Origin: Spirochaetota bacterium | GTDB taxonomy: Bacteria; Spirochaetota; JAGLSM01; JAKPMW01 | Assembly (NCBI GenBank): GCA_031283155.1 | Contig: JAITCI010000060.1 | Location: 1 to 55,709 of the forward strand | DNA: 55,709 bases | Direction of reading: 5' to 3' | In this document: positions 8,128 through 17,356 of the stretch, piece by piece | Position numbering within the stretch: position 1 is the stretch's first letter | Layout: each line of letters starts with the position of its first letter | The notes under the pieces: model-generated | Told to the model about the DNA's origin: nothing | What the model saw: the letters and a program-made list of their open reading frames with translations, nothing else | The model's database searches: none | Made by a program: the position numbers and the translations under genes

Positions 8128-9144
8128 ATGCAGATCTATTACGACAATGACGCGAAGCTGGACGCGATTACAAAAAAAACCATTGCGATCATCGGGTACG
8201 GGAGCCAGGGACGCGGGCAGGCGCTCAATCTCCGCGACAGCGGGTGCCGCGTCATCCTCGGTCTGCGCGAGGGCGGAATCTCCTGGCGCAATGCCGCGAA
8301 GGATGGGTTTACGCCGCTTCCGGTCGCCGAGGCCGCCCAAAAGGCCGACATTATCCAGATATTAACCCCCGACGAAGCGCAGGGCGAAACCTATCGCAGC
8401 GCGATTGCGGCGGCAATGACTCCCGGGAAAACGCTGATGTTTTCGCACGGCTTTAATATTCATTATAACCAGATCGTTCCGCCCAAAAACGTCGATGTTG
8501 TGATGGTTGCGCCCAAGGGACCCGGACATACGGTACGCTCTCAGTACGAGGGCGGCAGCGGCGTCCCCGCGTTGATCGCGATCCATCAGGACGCCAGCGG
8601 CAAGGCGCGCGAAACCGCGCTTGCCTACGCGAAGGCCATCGGCGCCACGCGCGCGGGCGTCCTCGAAACCAGTTTCCGCGAGGAAACGGAAACCGACCTC
8701 TTTGGCGAGCAGAGCGTCCTCTGCGGCGGGATATCGCATCTGATACTCGCGGGCTATGAAACCCTGGTTGAGGCGGGCTACGCGCCCGAGATGGCGTATT
8801 TTGAGTGTCTGCACGAGGTAAAGCTCATCACCGATCTGATCTTCCAGGGCGGGCTTGCGGATATGCGCTACTCCATCTCGAACACGGCGGAGTATGGCGA
8901 TTATGCCTCCGGCCCGAAGGTCATCGGCGAGGAATCACGCAAAGCCATGAAGACCATCCTGAAGGACATTCAGGACGGTACCTTCGCGCGGAACTGGATG
9001 CTCGAGAATATGGCGGGCAAGCCGTTCTTCAACGCCCAGCGCCGACTGGCGGCGGAACATTCGATTGAAGAGATTGGGAAAAAACTACGGGGCGCGATGA
9101 AGTTTTCGGGTGATGGCAAACTCATCACCGAGGACCGCGAATAG
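8128..9144 (+). CDS. ilvC: Ketol-acid reductoisomerase
   Basis: A 338-residue class I KARI, the second common step of valine/isoleucine/leucine synthesis (isomerisation and NAD(P)H reduction of acetohydroxy acids). The Rossmann motif GYGSQGRGQ is at 23-31; GLREGGISW (45-53) is the cofactor-specificity loop; [10 protein letters not shown] starts at 107. The Mg-binding acids are D190 and E194 in DLFGEQ. Length is normal and the ATG follows GAGGT. Its stop is 97 nt before leuA, so the pair probably forms a branched-chain operon; the matching transaminase ilvE is at 47969. Confidence 0.96.
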   Translation: MQIYYDNDAKLDAITKKTIAIIGYGSQGRGQALNLRDSGCRVILGLREGGISWRNAAKDGFTPLPVAEAAQKADIIQILTPDEAQGETYRSAIAAAMTPGKTLMFSHGFNIHYNQIVPPKNVDVVMVAPKGPGHTVRSQYEGGSGVPALIAIHQDASGKARETALAYAKAIGATRAGVLETSFREETETDLFGEQSVLCGGISHLILAGYETLVEAGYAPEMAYFECLHEVKLITDLIFQGGLADMRYSISNTAEYGDYASGPKVIGEESRKAMKTILKDIQDGTFARNWMLENMAGKPFFNAQRRLAAEHSIEEIGKKLRGAMKFSGDGKLITEDRE

Positions 9145-9241
9145 CGCTTCTTCGGGGTACGATCCAAGAGGCAGTCCGGTTCTCCGGGCTGCCTTTATTT
9201 TTTGTGCGAAGCTGTACATCGCAGAGAGATGGAGGAAAGCT

Positions 9242-10762
9242 GTGGAAAAAGTATTGATCTTCGATACTACGCTCCGTGACGGCGAGCAGTCGCCGGGGGC
9301 GAGCATGAGCGTGCGCGAAAAGGCGGAGCTGGCGGTGCAGCTGGAGCGCCTCGGAGTGGACGTTATCGAGGCCGGGTTTCCGGTATCGAGCCCCGCGCAG
9401 ATGGAAGGGGTGGAGGCGGTGGCGGCAAGTCTTACGCATGCGGCTGTGGCCGCGCTCGCGCGCGCGGTGAAGGGCGATCTCGACGCCGCCGCCAAATCGC
9501 TTAAGCAGGCAAAGCGGGGGCGCATCCATACCTTTATCGCCACCTCGGAGATTCACATGCAGCACAAGCTTGGGAAAACGCCCGCCCAGGTTTTGCAGAT
9601 GGCGGTTGACTCCGTCCGGTACGCGAAGGATTTTGCGGCGGAGGTGGAATTCTCCGCCGAGGATGCCTCGCGGTCAGATCATCAATTTCTCGCGGAGATC
9701 ACGGCGGCGGTCATTGAGGCCGGCGCGGCTATCGTGAATCTTCCCGATACCACGGGCTATGCCCTGCCCAATGAGTACGCCGAGATGTTTCTGGATGTGC
9801 GGCGGCTTGCCAATGTCCCGCCCGGCGTTATTCTCTCCACGCATTGCCATAACGATTTGGGTATGGCGCTTGCGAACTCGCTCGCGGCGGTGCGGGCGGG
9901 GGCGCGCCAGATAGAGGTCACCATAAACGGGATTGGCGAACGCGCCGGGAATGCCGCGCTCGAGGAGGCGGTCATGGCGCTGATCACCCGCCGCGGGAGC
10001 CTCATGCTGGACACGGGTATCCAGACAAAAGAGATATTTCGTACAAGTAAATTACTCTCTTCCATTACCGGGCAGCCCATCTCCGCGAACAAGCCGATAG
10101 TCGGGAAGAATGTTTTTGCGCATGAGTCGGGGATACACCAGGACGGGGTGCTGAAGCACCGCGGCACATACGAGATCATGACGCCCGAATCGATTGGGCG
10201 CGCGACGGGAGAGATTGTTCTCGGGCGGCACAGCGGGAAGCACGGCTTCGCGAAAAAGCTCTCCGATCTTGGCTACGCGCCGGACGCCGATATTCTCGAG
10301 CAGGCATGGAGGCAGTTCTGCGCGCTGGCCGATAAAAAGAAAGAGGTATTCGATGAGGACATCGCCGCGCTCTTTGAGGACGCCATGTACGCAAACGTTC
10401 CGGAGACCTATCACGTTGAGTACGTCAATTTTACCGGCGGCAATACCTCCATCCCAACGGCCACCGTGGTGATGATCTGCGCGGGCGAACGCTTTCAGGA
10501 GGCCGCGACGGGCGACGGCCCGGTGGACGCGATCTACAGCGCGATCAACCGCGTCATCAGGATCCCCGACATCAAGCTGGAGCATTATAATCTGGCCGCT
10601 GTCACCGAGGGCAAGGACGCTCAGGGCGAGGTCAGCGTGCGCGTCTCAAGCGGCGGGAAGCAGTATTCCGGGCGCGCGACCGATACCGATATCGTGCTCG
10701 CGAGCTGCCGCGCCTACGTGAACGCGCTGAACCGCATGCAGGGCGCGAAGAAGACGGAGTAG
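9242..10762 (+). CDS. leuA: 2-isopropylmalate synthase
   Basis: 506 residues; condenses acetyl-CoA with 2-oxoisovalerate, the first committed step of leucine synthesis. The TIM-barrel N-terminus carries FDTTLRDGEQSPGA (7-20), and the metal-binding HxH is H201/H203 in STHCHNDLG. GIGERAGNAALEE follows, and the C-terminal regulatory (LeuA dimer) domain contains EVSVRVSSGGKQYSGRATD, so leucine feedback is expected. The start is GTG 9242 with GGAGGAAA 5 nt upstream; the frame is open 44 codons further back without family similarity. Confidence 0.95.
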   Translation: MEKVLIFDTTLRDGEQSPGASMSVREKAELAVQLERLGVDVIEAGFPVSSPAQMEGVEAVAASLTHAAVAALARAVKGDLDAAAKSLKQAKRGRIHTFIATSEIHMQHKLGKTPAQVLQMAVDSVRYAKDFAAEVEFSAEDASRSDHQFLAEITAAVIEAGAAIVNLPDTTGYALPNEYAEMFLDVRRLANVPPGVILSTHCHNDLGMALANSLAAVRAGARQIEVTINGIGERAGNAALEEAVMALITRRGSLMLDTGIQTKEIFRTSKLLSSITGQPISANKPIVGKNVFAHESGIHQDGVLKHRGTYEIMTPESIGRATGEIVLGRHSGKHGFAKKLSDLGYAPDADILEQAWRQFCALADKKKEVFDEDIAALFEDAMYANVPETYHVEYVNFTGGNTSIPTATVVMICAGERFQEAATGDGPVDAIYSAINRVIRIPDIKLEHYNLAAVTEGKDAQGEVSVRVSSGGKQYSGRATDTDIVLASCRAYVNALNRMQGAKKTE

Positions 10763-10793
10763 GGCTTTTTGTTTTTGAGGCAGGGGGAGCCTA

Positions 10794-10891
10794 GTACACG
10801 GATGTACTGTTGCAGACAGGAGGTTTGCACACCGCGCAAGCCATGGATGGCGGATAGCGCAGCTTCCGAAGTAGGAGTACGTGCTTCGGAA
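10794..10891. repeat. Cluster of small hairpin repeats after leuA
   Basis: GTACACGGATGTAC (10794-10807) is one member of the ATCC-loop family read on the other strand. TTCCGAAG (10864-10871) and CTTCGGAA (10884-10891) enclose the loop TAGGAGTACGTG; a nearly identical loop with a different stem occurs at 34732-34761. A further inverted repeat, TTTCGGCTAAG...CTTAGCCGAAA, lies at about 10921-10964. No gene is seen in 10763-11282. Confidence 0.65.
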
Positions 10892-11016
10892 AAGGATGTC
10901 GCGGTAGTGCGCGGGAAAGAAATTTCGGCTAAGTAATTTTTCTTGCTTAGCCGAAAATTGAAGGCAGATGCTCCCCTAACGGCCACGGCGCGAAGCGTGC
11001 AAGGCAATGGCAGTAC

Positions 11017-11078
11017 CCCGCGCGCACCCTTGAGATGCTTGCATCTCGAGGGTGCGCGCGACCGGCGCGGGGACTTTT
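11017..11078. repeat. 20-bp stem hairpin in a CCCCGCGCG/CGACCGGCGCGGGG frame
   Basis: Arms 11019-11038 and 11041-11060 match over 20 positions with one G-T wobble and a 2-nt loop. The outer frame CCCCGCGC...GCGCGGGG closes at 11072 and is followed by ACTTTTTT, so it can end leuA transcription. The same frame with another, shorter insert hairpin is at 43623-43656 and, degenerate, near 43452-43484. Confidence 0.65.
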
Positions 11079-11282
11079 TTCGCGGCCAAAGTCTTCGCCT
11101 TTTTTATTTGCGGCAACAGCTCCAGCTTTTGTCAATGCGCCCGAATTTTCCGCTGAGCAAGGCGAACGGATCCATAATGTACTTTTGTATGCAACGCCCA
11201 AAGCGCTGACCTTCCGTAAATAAAAAATTCAGCGGCATTGCAAGTCCATACGGAACCGGCACAGATCAAAAAAGCTGCGCGC

Positions 11283-11693
11283 TTAGGCGTTGCTTCGGGC
11301 GGACTCGATCTTGTTCAGAAAGGACTCCGGCAGGCGCGCGATTTTTTGGCGGGCATAGTCGAAGGCGCAGAGTTTTGTGCTTCCCTTTGCCGCTATCGCG
11401 TTATTTCCGGCAAGCTTTGCTGTATACAAAAGTTCAAAGCTCGCCTTTGCGCATTCCCCCGGCGTGACGCTTATAACAAGGCTATCGCCGTGTTTCACCT
11501 GCGCGATGTAGATGATGGCCGCGCTTGCCATAATCAGGCCAAGCCCTTCGCCAATATCGCTCTCGCTGCACCCCAGACTGGCCAGAAAGCCGAGGCGCGC
11601 CTCATGGAAAAAGGCGAGAAAGCGGTCGTTCCCCATGTGCTGCCCGTAATTGATATCGCCAATGGTTACCGGAAGAGTGCAGGAATATGGCAT
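11283..11693 (-). CDS. Hotdog-fold acyl-CoA thioesterase (YbgC/4HBT type)
   Basis: 136 residues from the ATG at 11693 (AAAGGCGG upstream on the minus strand); an upstream ATG at 11762 would add 23 residues without family support. GDINYGQHMGNDRFLAFFHEAR is the 4HBT signature; the Asp of GDINYGQHMG corresponds to the catalytic acid. The remainder (AIIYIAQVKHGDSLVI, then FELLYTA) fits one hotdog domain. Likely cytosolic acyl-CoA thioester hydrolysis, substrate unknown. A Cys/Asn-rich C-terminus is normal. It lies 82 nt downstream of the AAA ATPase gene on the same strand. Confidence 0.8.
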   Translation of the reverse strand: MPYSCTLPVTIGDINYGQHMGNDRFLAFFHEARLGFLASLGCSESDIGEGLGLIMASAAIIYIAQVKHGDSLVISVTPGECAKASFELLYTAKLAGNNAIAAKGSTKLCAFDYARQKIARLPESFLNKIESARSNA

Positions 11694-11775
11694 AGCGCCG
11701 CCTTTCTGGATATTTGATTCAAAGATATACACGCGGGGCTTGCGATTTGTAATGACATCCAACTCTCAAAGGCAT

Positions 11776-13248
11776 CTACAAGCGCCGTTTTCTCGCATAC
11801 AGATCCCGCGCGCCCTTATATCCGTGTTTTTCGGCGTTACCGAGCAGATACAAAAAAGCAAACGCCGGAAGACGGAGGATGCTCTTGCTTCCTTTAGATG
11901 GCTGAATGCCGTAATCATTTTCCCGTTTTGTAATCACCAGAGCGCTTGAAGCGCTGTCAGCCCATTCATAAATGGCGTCTTTCTCTCCGATAGAAACATT
12001 CTCGCGGTATTTTACTTCGATGAGTATTTTTCCTCCGGGGTATTTGACTACAATATCAATTTCTTTTCCGCGCTTACCGTCGCGATAATATCCAACACTG
12101 GTGGTATTTTGATAGTAAAATGCCGCAATGTGTTTATAAACAGCGGTTTCCACGGCAATACCCATTTGCTCCGGAACGCTCAAAAGACCATCCTCCATCA
12201 GAACAGCGTTTCGAATGGCAGCATCCGCGATATATATTTTTGCTTTGGATTTTAATATCTGCTTGCCGGTCATATCAATTGGAAAGCTGCGATAGGTTAA
12301 ATTCGCGCTCTCCATATACCCTATATAGTCGTCAACTGTTACGCGGCTTACCCCCTCAAGCTCTTTCGCAATGACGTCTACAGCAATAATATTGGATGAG
12401 CAATAGCACAAATACAGAAAAATTCGCTCCAGTTCAGTTGCGTTACGGACGTTATAGAGAGCCGGAATATCGCGTTTCAGCACTTTATCCACAACATCCT
12501 CCCGCATAATGGTCTGCGCAAGATAATCATCTTTTGCCAGGGCTAATTCAGGAAAACCGCCTACGGTAAGGTAGCGGTTAAAGTGTTTTTGCAGGCCGGA
12601 GAGCTGCGTCATCAACAGGTTTAAGTTTCTTTTGCTGTATGTAAGCAGCTCTGTGGGCTTCACATCCACAGGGATTTCAGGCCGCGCAACTTCCAGTATC
12701 TCGCAATATTCGTAAAACGACAGAGTCGGTACCTGAATAACCGTCCAGCGTCCCGCGCCGCTCTCTGCTGCCTTTTTCTTCAAAACAGGACTCGCGGAAC
12801 CTGTCGCTGCCATACGCGACAAGGGGCGCGTGTCGTAGATCGTTTTAATCCATTGATCCCAATCAGCGGCGTATTGCACTTCGTCCAGAAAGTAATAACA
12901 GTCTTCGTTTCCATAAATGCCTGTATGGTAGCAATCTAAAATGTCATTCAATTTGCACAGCTTCAGCAAGGGGTGATCCAATGAAATGAATACAATCCGC
13001 TGCGGAGTAACGCCGGATTTTAACAAATCATCAATAATTTGATATTGGATTGTTGTTTTCCCGACTCGCCGGGTTCCGGTCAGGATTATGGTGCGGCGTA
13101 TACTCTCATGCCTCATCATTTTTATCGCTTCATAAAAAGCAAAACGTCTGTATGCTTTTGCAAATTCAGATCGTACCGCTCCCGATTTCCACCACGGATT
13201 GAACGCGATCAGGACTTTCAGGATATTTTCCTGCGACAGCATATTCAT
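11776..13248 (-). CDS. AAA ATPase with DUF4143/nuclease-like C-terminus
   Basis: 490 residues. Walker A GTRRVGKT is at 58-65 and Walker B FLDEVQ at 120-125, as in the AAA_14 + DUF4143 family. The C-terminal part includes GKEIDIVVKYPGGKILIEVKY, which has the D...ExK layout of a PD-(D/E)XK fold. These genes are scattered widely in bacteria and archaea and often transfer; their role is not settled. The start is the ATG at 13248, and a well-formed promoter with an inverted repeat lies just upstream. No partner gene is adjacent. Confidence 0.85.
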   Translation of the reverse strand: MNMLSQENILKVLIAFNPWWKSGAVRSEFAKAYRRFAFYEAIKMMRHESIRRTIILTGTRRVGKTTIQYQIIDDLLKSGVTPQRIVFISLDHPLLKLCKLNDILDCYHTGIYGNEDCYYFLDEVQYAADWDQWIKTIYDTRPLSRMAATGSASPVLKKKAAESGAGRWTVIQVPTLSFYEYCEILEVARPEIPVDVKPTELLTYSKRNLNLLMTQLSGLQKHFNRYLTVGGFPELALAKDDYLAQTIMREDVVDKVLKRDIPALYNVRNATELERIFLYLCYCSSNIIAVDVIAKELEGVSRVTVDDYIGYMESANLTYRSFPIDMTGKQILKSKAKIYIADAAIRNAVLMEDGLLSVPEQMGIAVETAVYKHIAAFYYQNTTSVGYYRDGKRGKEIDIVVKYPGGKILIEVKYRENVSIGEKDAIYEWADSASSALVITKRENDYGIQPSKGSKSILRLPAFAFLYLLGNAEKHGYKGARDLYARKRRL

Positions 13249-13269
13249 AAAACACCGCCATAAATAATA

Positions 13270-13316
13270 TCAAGTATAGTATACATTTTTCCGGGAATAA
13301 TGCAAACTATACTTGA
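13270..13316 (-). promoter_or_regulatory. Promoter of the AAA ATPase with 11-bp inverted repeat
   Basis: Minus-strand -35 TTGCAT (plus 13300-13305) and -10 TATACT (13278-13283) are 16 nt apart. TCAAGTATAGT (13270-13280) and ACTATACTTGA (13306-13316) form a perfect inverted repeat that straddles the promoter, a candidate operator. The spacer contains CCCGGAAAAATGTATA, which recurs in the nadB promoter. Confidence 0.55.
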
Positions 13317-13404
13317 CATTATTTTTTACGCTCTCCGGAGTACAGCCGACGTGAGGATTACCCATAGCGCGTGTATATTGCGCAATGTTCAGGCTGAAGA
13401 TAAG

Positions 13405-14160
13405 CTACGGCAGAAGCCCCAGTTCCGCGAGCGCGCGCAGGGCGAGGGCGCTCCAGCCGCGATTCGCCTGCGGGCTTGCGGGACTCGGGTGCGGGATGAC
13501 CGAAAAGCGCAGCGCGGCGGTTGCTTTGCGACTGCCGTCATCTCCGAGCGCGGCTTGCGCTCTCTTTGCCGCGAAAGCGCCGACGCCGATCACGAATTCG
13601 GGTTCCAGCAGCGCGGCTGTAGTTTGCAGATACGTATCGCAGGCTGCGTACAGGGGGGCGCGTTCCCCGGCACTGAGTTTGTCCGGTGTGAGGTTGCGCC
13701 CGCTTTCTTCCATAAACACGAGCGGGCAATAGTTGGTAACGAAGAAGATATTGAAAAAGTCGTCCGGCGTTGCGAAGCGCTCTCGGAAAAATCCCCAGAG
13801 CCGCCGTCCGCTGACCTCACTTTTGGGGCAGGAAAACCCCTGGATCGGGCGTTTCGGATGCTCCGGCGATGGACGCTCCACCCGCCCATCAATATCCAGC
13901 CATTCGCGGGCAAGCCCAACCTCGCCGAACGGTATGCCGGTCTGCGCCATCCCAAAGGGGCCGGGATTCATGCCGACAAGAAGGGCGCGGCATTTTCGGG
14001 CATAGCGCCGGGTATAGCGCTCGGCGGGTTCGCGCGCGTAGATAAGGGGGTTATAAACGGTGTGTACGGGCGGCGCGAAACGGAGCCGCGCCGTTTCCTC
14101 CGCCAGCGCGCGCATGGCGGCGATCAGTTTTTCGGGGATGATGGAAGCAGGGGGTGTCAT
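13405..14160 (-). CDS. SMUG-type single-strand-selective uracil-DNA glycosylase
   Basis: 251 residues from the ATG at 14160, which has GGAG 6 nt upstream; the frame is open back to 14214. Motif 1 MNPGPFGMAQTGIPFG (about 64-79) and motif 2 HPSPASPQANRGW (about 224-236) are the hallmark of the SMUG family. It removes uracil and related lesions from DNA in base-excision repair. The middle FSCPKSEVSGRRLWGFF and FVTNYCPLVFM also match the family. It stands alone on the minus strand with the cyclase gene diverging. Confidence 0.9.
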   Translation of the reverse strand: MTPPASIIPEKLIAAMRALAEETARLRFAPPVHTVYNPLIYAREPAERYTRRYARKCRALLVGMNPGPFGMAQTGIPFGEVGLAREWLDIDGRVERPSPEHPKRPIQGFSCPKSEVSGRRLWGFFRERFATPDDFFNIFFVTNYCPLVFMEESGRNLTPDKLSAGERAPLYAACDTYLQTTAALLEPEFVIGVGAFAAKRAQAALGDDGSRKATAALRFSVIPHPSPASPQANRGWSALALRALAELGLLP

Positions 14161-14274
14161 TTTTTCTCCGCTCGGGTGCTTGCAATATTCTAACAACATT
14201 GCTACAATGTACAAAGCGATAAAGCGTCTCTCTTTTTAATGGCTCAGTCTGCGGCAATCTATTCGGAGGTCTCG

Positions 14275-15978
14275 ATGCGCCGATTATTTGAAGCGGTTTT
14301 TTGGCGGAAGGTCGGGAGTACCCGCGTTTTTCCGATTACCACAAAGATTCTCCTTATCTTCGTTCTTTTTATGATAAGCTCAAATATTATAACGAATTAT
14401 ATAAACCTTGCCTATAACAGGGAGGAAATGTCAAAGCTGCTCAAAGAGCTGCTCGTTAAGGATCTCCGCGAACTCTATGCTTTCCTCAATAACCAATACG
14501 AAATTTATCAATATAATAACGATCTCACAAATACAATCGATATCATCCGCGAAAAATGCGAGCGCGATTTTACAAAAAAAAGTTCCATAAGCTTCGCGAT
14601 GGAGACGAACGGAGCGATATTCTTTCAGGCTTTCGCGGATAAGAAGCAGCATATTCTCGATGGGAATCCCGCATTTTCCGGCGTATTTCGGGCTTTTGAA
14701 AACGGAGGCGTGGACGGCTTTGTGCGGCTGGAGTGCGATGGATCCGAATATTATACCGTGTACCGCTATCATCCACGCTGGGAGGTTTTTCTCTTTCGCG
14801 GGGAGGAGTACGGCGCGTTTTACGCTTCCGCAAACAGGATATTCGTCGACATAGCCATTATGAGTTTGCTCATAACCTTTATCGCGGCCATCGCGGGCGT
14901 GATTCTCCTGCGGTTTATCCTGCGTTTTCTCCATCGCATGACGGACGACATCATGCGCATGATAGACCGTCAGGAATTGGGTTTGCTTGATCTCACAGGC
15001 GCAAGCAACGACGACGTGACGTTTTTGGGAACCGCCTTTAACTCACTCTCGAGTTCCGTGAACAGCATGATGACGATCTTCAAAAAATTTGTGAGCCAGG
15101 ATGTGGTCGCCCAGGCCTACCGCGAAAAGCAGGTACGGCTTGAGGGCGCGACCCGCGAACTGACGTGCCTCTTTACCGATATCAAGCGCTTTACCTTCAT
15201 CACCGAAACCCTCGGCCAGGATATTATCACTCTTTTAAACCTGCATTACGGAAAGGCGATCCGAGAGATAATCCACTATGACGGGGTAGTGGGTTCCATT
15301 ATAGGCGACGCCCTGCTCGCGATATACGGAGCCCTTGAACGCTCCCGCATGAATAAGTCTTTGCAGGCGATCCATTCCGCCTGGGCGATTCAGCGCGAGG
15401 CCGCGCTTTTGCGCAGGCGTATGCTCACGGTCAAACAGAAGATCGAGAAAAAAAGGGGGCAGCTCTCCGAGATGGAGATGAAGGTCTACCAGGCGATTCT
15501 GATTGAGGTGGGGGTGGGTATTGACGGCGGGAAGGTTTTCTACGGGAATATCGGATCGGACGAGCGCATGACGAATACCGTGATCGGGGATAACGTCAAT
15601 TCCGCTTCCAGACTGGAGGGCTTGACGCGCGCCTACGGCGTTCCGGTCGTTTGCTCGGAGTATGTGAAGAACGAGGTTGAGCAATCGGGAAAAGGACATG
15701 GCGTCAGTTTTGTGGAACTGGATACGGTTCGCGTACTGGGAAAGACGGCAAGTTTTCGCATCTATTCTCCGTATGAGGCGACCTCGCTGCCGCGCAGCGC
15801 AAAAACCGCGATCCGCCAATATCAGGAAGCGCTTGCGTTGTATTACCAGGGGCAATGGCGAAAGGCGAACGCTCTCTTTCGCGCGTGTTCATTTGAGCCA
15901 GCCGAAACCCTCGCAAAAAGAACCAGGGAAAAATGCCCGTCTGACTGGAGTGGAATATGGGATATGACGATGAAGTAA
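14275..15978 (+). CDS. Membrane-bound class III adenylate/guanylate cyclase
   Basis: 567 residues from the ATG at 14275 (GGAGG 5 nt upstream). TM1 about 22-41, an extracytoplasmic sensor of about 150 residues, TM2 about 192-217, a HAMP-like linker, then the class III catalytic domain (about 295-490). The metal-binding aspartates are D302 in LFTDIKRFT and D345 in IIGDALLAIYG; the transition-state Asn/Arg lie in NVNSASRLEG. A helical insertion rich in Lys/Glu follows the second Asp. It makes cAMP (or cGMP) in response to a periplasmic cue. Its last 22 nt overlap the next gene, so translation is coupled. Confidence 0.9.
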   Translation: MRRLFEAVFWRKVGSTRVFPITTKILLIFVLFMISSNIITNYINLAYNREEMSKLLKELLVKDLRELYAFLNNQYEIYQYNNDLTNTIDIIREKCERDFTKKSSISFAMETNGAIFFQAFADKKQHILDGNPAFSGVFRAFENGGVDGFVRLECDGSEYYTVYRYHPRWEVFLFRGEEYGAFYASANRIFVDIAIMSLLITFIAAIAGVILLRFILRFLHRMTDDIMRMIDRQELGLLDLTGASNDDVTFLGTAFNSLSSSVNSMMTIFKKFVSQDVVAQAYREKQVRLEGATRELTCLFTDIKRFTFITETLGQDIITLLNLHYGKAIREIIHYDGVVGSIIGDALLAIYGALERSRMNKSLQAIHSAWAIQREAALLRRRMLTVKQKIEKKRGQLSEMEMKVYQAILIEVGVGIDGGKVFYGNIGSDERMTNTVIGDNVNSASRLEGLTRAYGVPVVCSEYVKNEVEQSGKGHGVSFVELDTVRVLGKTASFRIYSPYEATSLPRSAKTAIRQYQEALALYYQGQWRKANALFRACSFEPAETLAKRTREKCPSDWSGIWDMTMK

Positions 15979-17348
15979 GCGTGCCTCTGGACGCCGAGGC
16001 CGAAGAAGAAGCGCCTGTCGAAAGTCATGCGCATCTTTTTTTTCGCGAGATACAGCAAAGCGCGGAAAAGCCTGCCTTGTATTCCCTTGAGGACGAATTT
16101 TCAAAAACGAAGAGGCAAAAGAATACCCTGTTTTATGCGGGCTTTTTTCTCTTCCTGATTGCGCTTGTTGTTCTGGCCTTTATCGTTACGAATAACTATC
16201 AGCGGCGAAGCTCGGAGATACAGATCGAGGTTTCGGATTTCCGCGATCTTCATCTCGCGGACGTTCTGGAGCACACCAAGAAGGACGAAGGCCGGATAAA
16301 CAGGCTCAGGCGCGAGATAGCCGATCTGCGAAGCGCGCAGCAAACCGAGAGGCAAAAGGTGCGCGCGCGTTTTACCGCCGAGCGCGATATTCTCGCGCTC
16401 AGGGATTTTTCCGACGACGAGGAGCGCGAAGAGGCCGCGCTCCTTCTCGCGAGGGAAGAACGCAATGCCTTTGCCGCCACAGACGCGCGCTTTGCTGCGG
16501 AGATTCGCAAGCGGGATGAGGAGATAAGCGAAATTCAGCAAAGGCTTTCCGAGCAAAATAACGAAGGGCAGGCAAGCGGCGCCGATCTCGCTTTCGAGAG
16601 CGCGCTTCAGGTGCGGGAACTCGAGAGCAAGCGGCTTGACGAAACCTGGCAAAAGCGCATCGAGGACGCGAATAAACAGTCCGAGAGGACGCAGGCGGAG
16701 CAGCGCGCTCTTGCGCAGCGCATGGCGGATTCCCTCATCCTGCGGTATAACCCGGTATTCCGCGAGCAAAATCTGCTTGCGCTTCTTCCCGCCGGAGTGG
16801 GCGGGCAGCCTCTGCCGGCGCTTCCGCAATTTTCATCGTTCTCCGCGACTCTTGCGGGCGAAATTCCGGCGGCGAATTCGATGTACGGCGAATTGCAGCA
16901 GAGCGCCCGCGACGGGCGGATGCTTCTGAAACGGGTGTACGATACCGGATATACAAATTCCATAGCGCCGGCACTCTTCGCAGCGGCGTCCCGCGAGAAT
17001 ACCCTGATCAATGGGTATGAGGCGCTCTGGCAAAGCATGGAAAACCGGCTTGTATTCAGGAATGCGCAGACGCGCGCGCTCGTGAATGCGCTGGATCTTG
17101 CTTTGCAGCAAGCCAAGATACAGGGCTATGTGGTGGACGCGGGCAATCCCTCGCGCCTGTTTGTTGTCTTAAGTTCAAAACTGAATCTCGGCGAGTACAG
17201 CGGTGCCAATGTCATCCGCGCGAAGGATAATAAGCGCATCGGCGGCGTATATCTTGAATCCACGCGGGATGGGGTGTATGCGATCCCGGCGGATACTTTC
17301 ACGCAGGCGGCGGAATCGATGGATCGGCTTCAGCTCATCAAAAAATAG
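15957..17348 (+). CDS. Single-pass membrane coiled-coil protein coupled to the cyclase
   Basis: 463 residues. An acidic cytoplasmic N-terminus (1-55), a TM segment TLFYAGFFLFLIALVVLAFIV (about 57-78), then about 170 residues of charged heptad-like helix (rich in E, R, Q, A) and a C-terminal globular part of about 200 residues with FVVLSSKLNLGEYSG. ATG 15957 has GGAG upstream and overlaps the cyclase stop by 22 nt. It is probably a partner or regulator of the cyclase; this pairing looks like a conserved treponeme arrangement, but that is from memory and not tested. No enzyme motif is seen. Confidence 0.75.
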   Translation: MGYDDEVSVPLDAEAEEEAPVESHAHLFFREIQQSAEKPALYSLEDEFSKTKRQKNTLFYAGFFLFLIALVVLAFIVTNNYQRRSSEIQIEVSDFRDLHLADVLEHTKKDEGRINRLRREIADLRSAQQTERQKVRARFTAERDILALRDFSDDEEREEAALLLAREERNAFAATDARFAAEIRKRDEEISEIQQRLSEQNNEGQASGADLAFESALQVRELESKRLDETWQKRIEDANKQSERTQAEQRALAQRMADSLILRYNPVFREQNLLALLPAGVGGQPLPALPQFSSFSATLAGEIPAANSMYGELQQSARDGRMLLKRVYDTGYTNSIAPALFAAASRENTLINGYEALWQSMENRLVFRNAQTRALVNALDLALQQAKIQGYVVDAGNPSRLFVVLSSKLNLGEYSGANVIRAKDNKRIGGVYLESTRDGVYAIPADTFTQAAESMDRLQLIKK

Positions 17349-17356
17349 GCTGCGGT

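Noticed and set aside
13300-14193. 297-residue plus-strand frame over the SMUG gene
   Set aside because: Shadow frame; the minus strand encodes both SMUG signature motifs.
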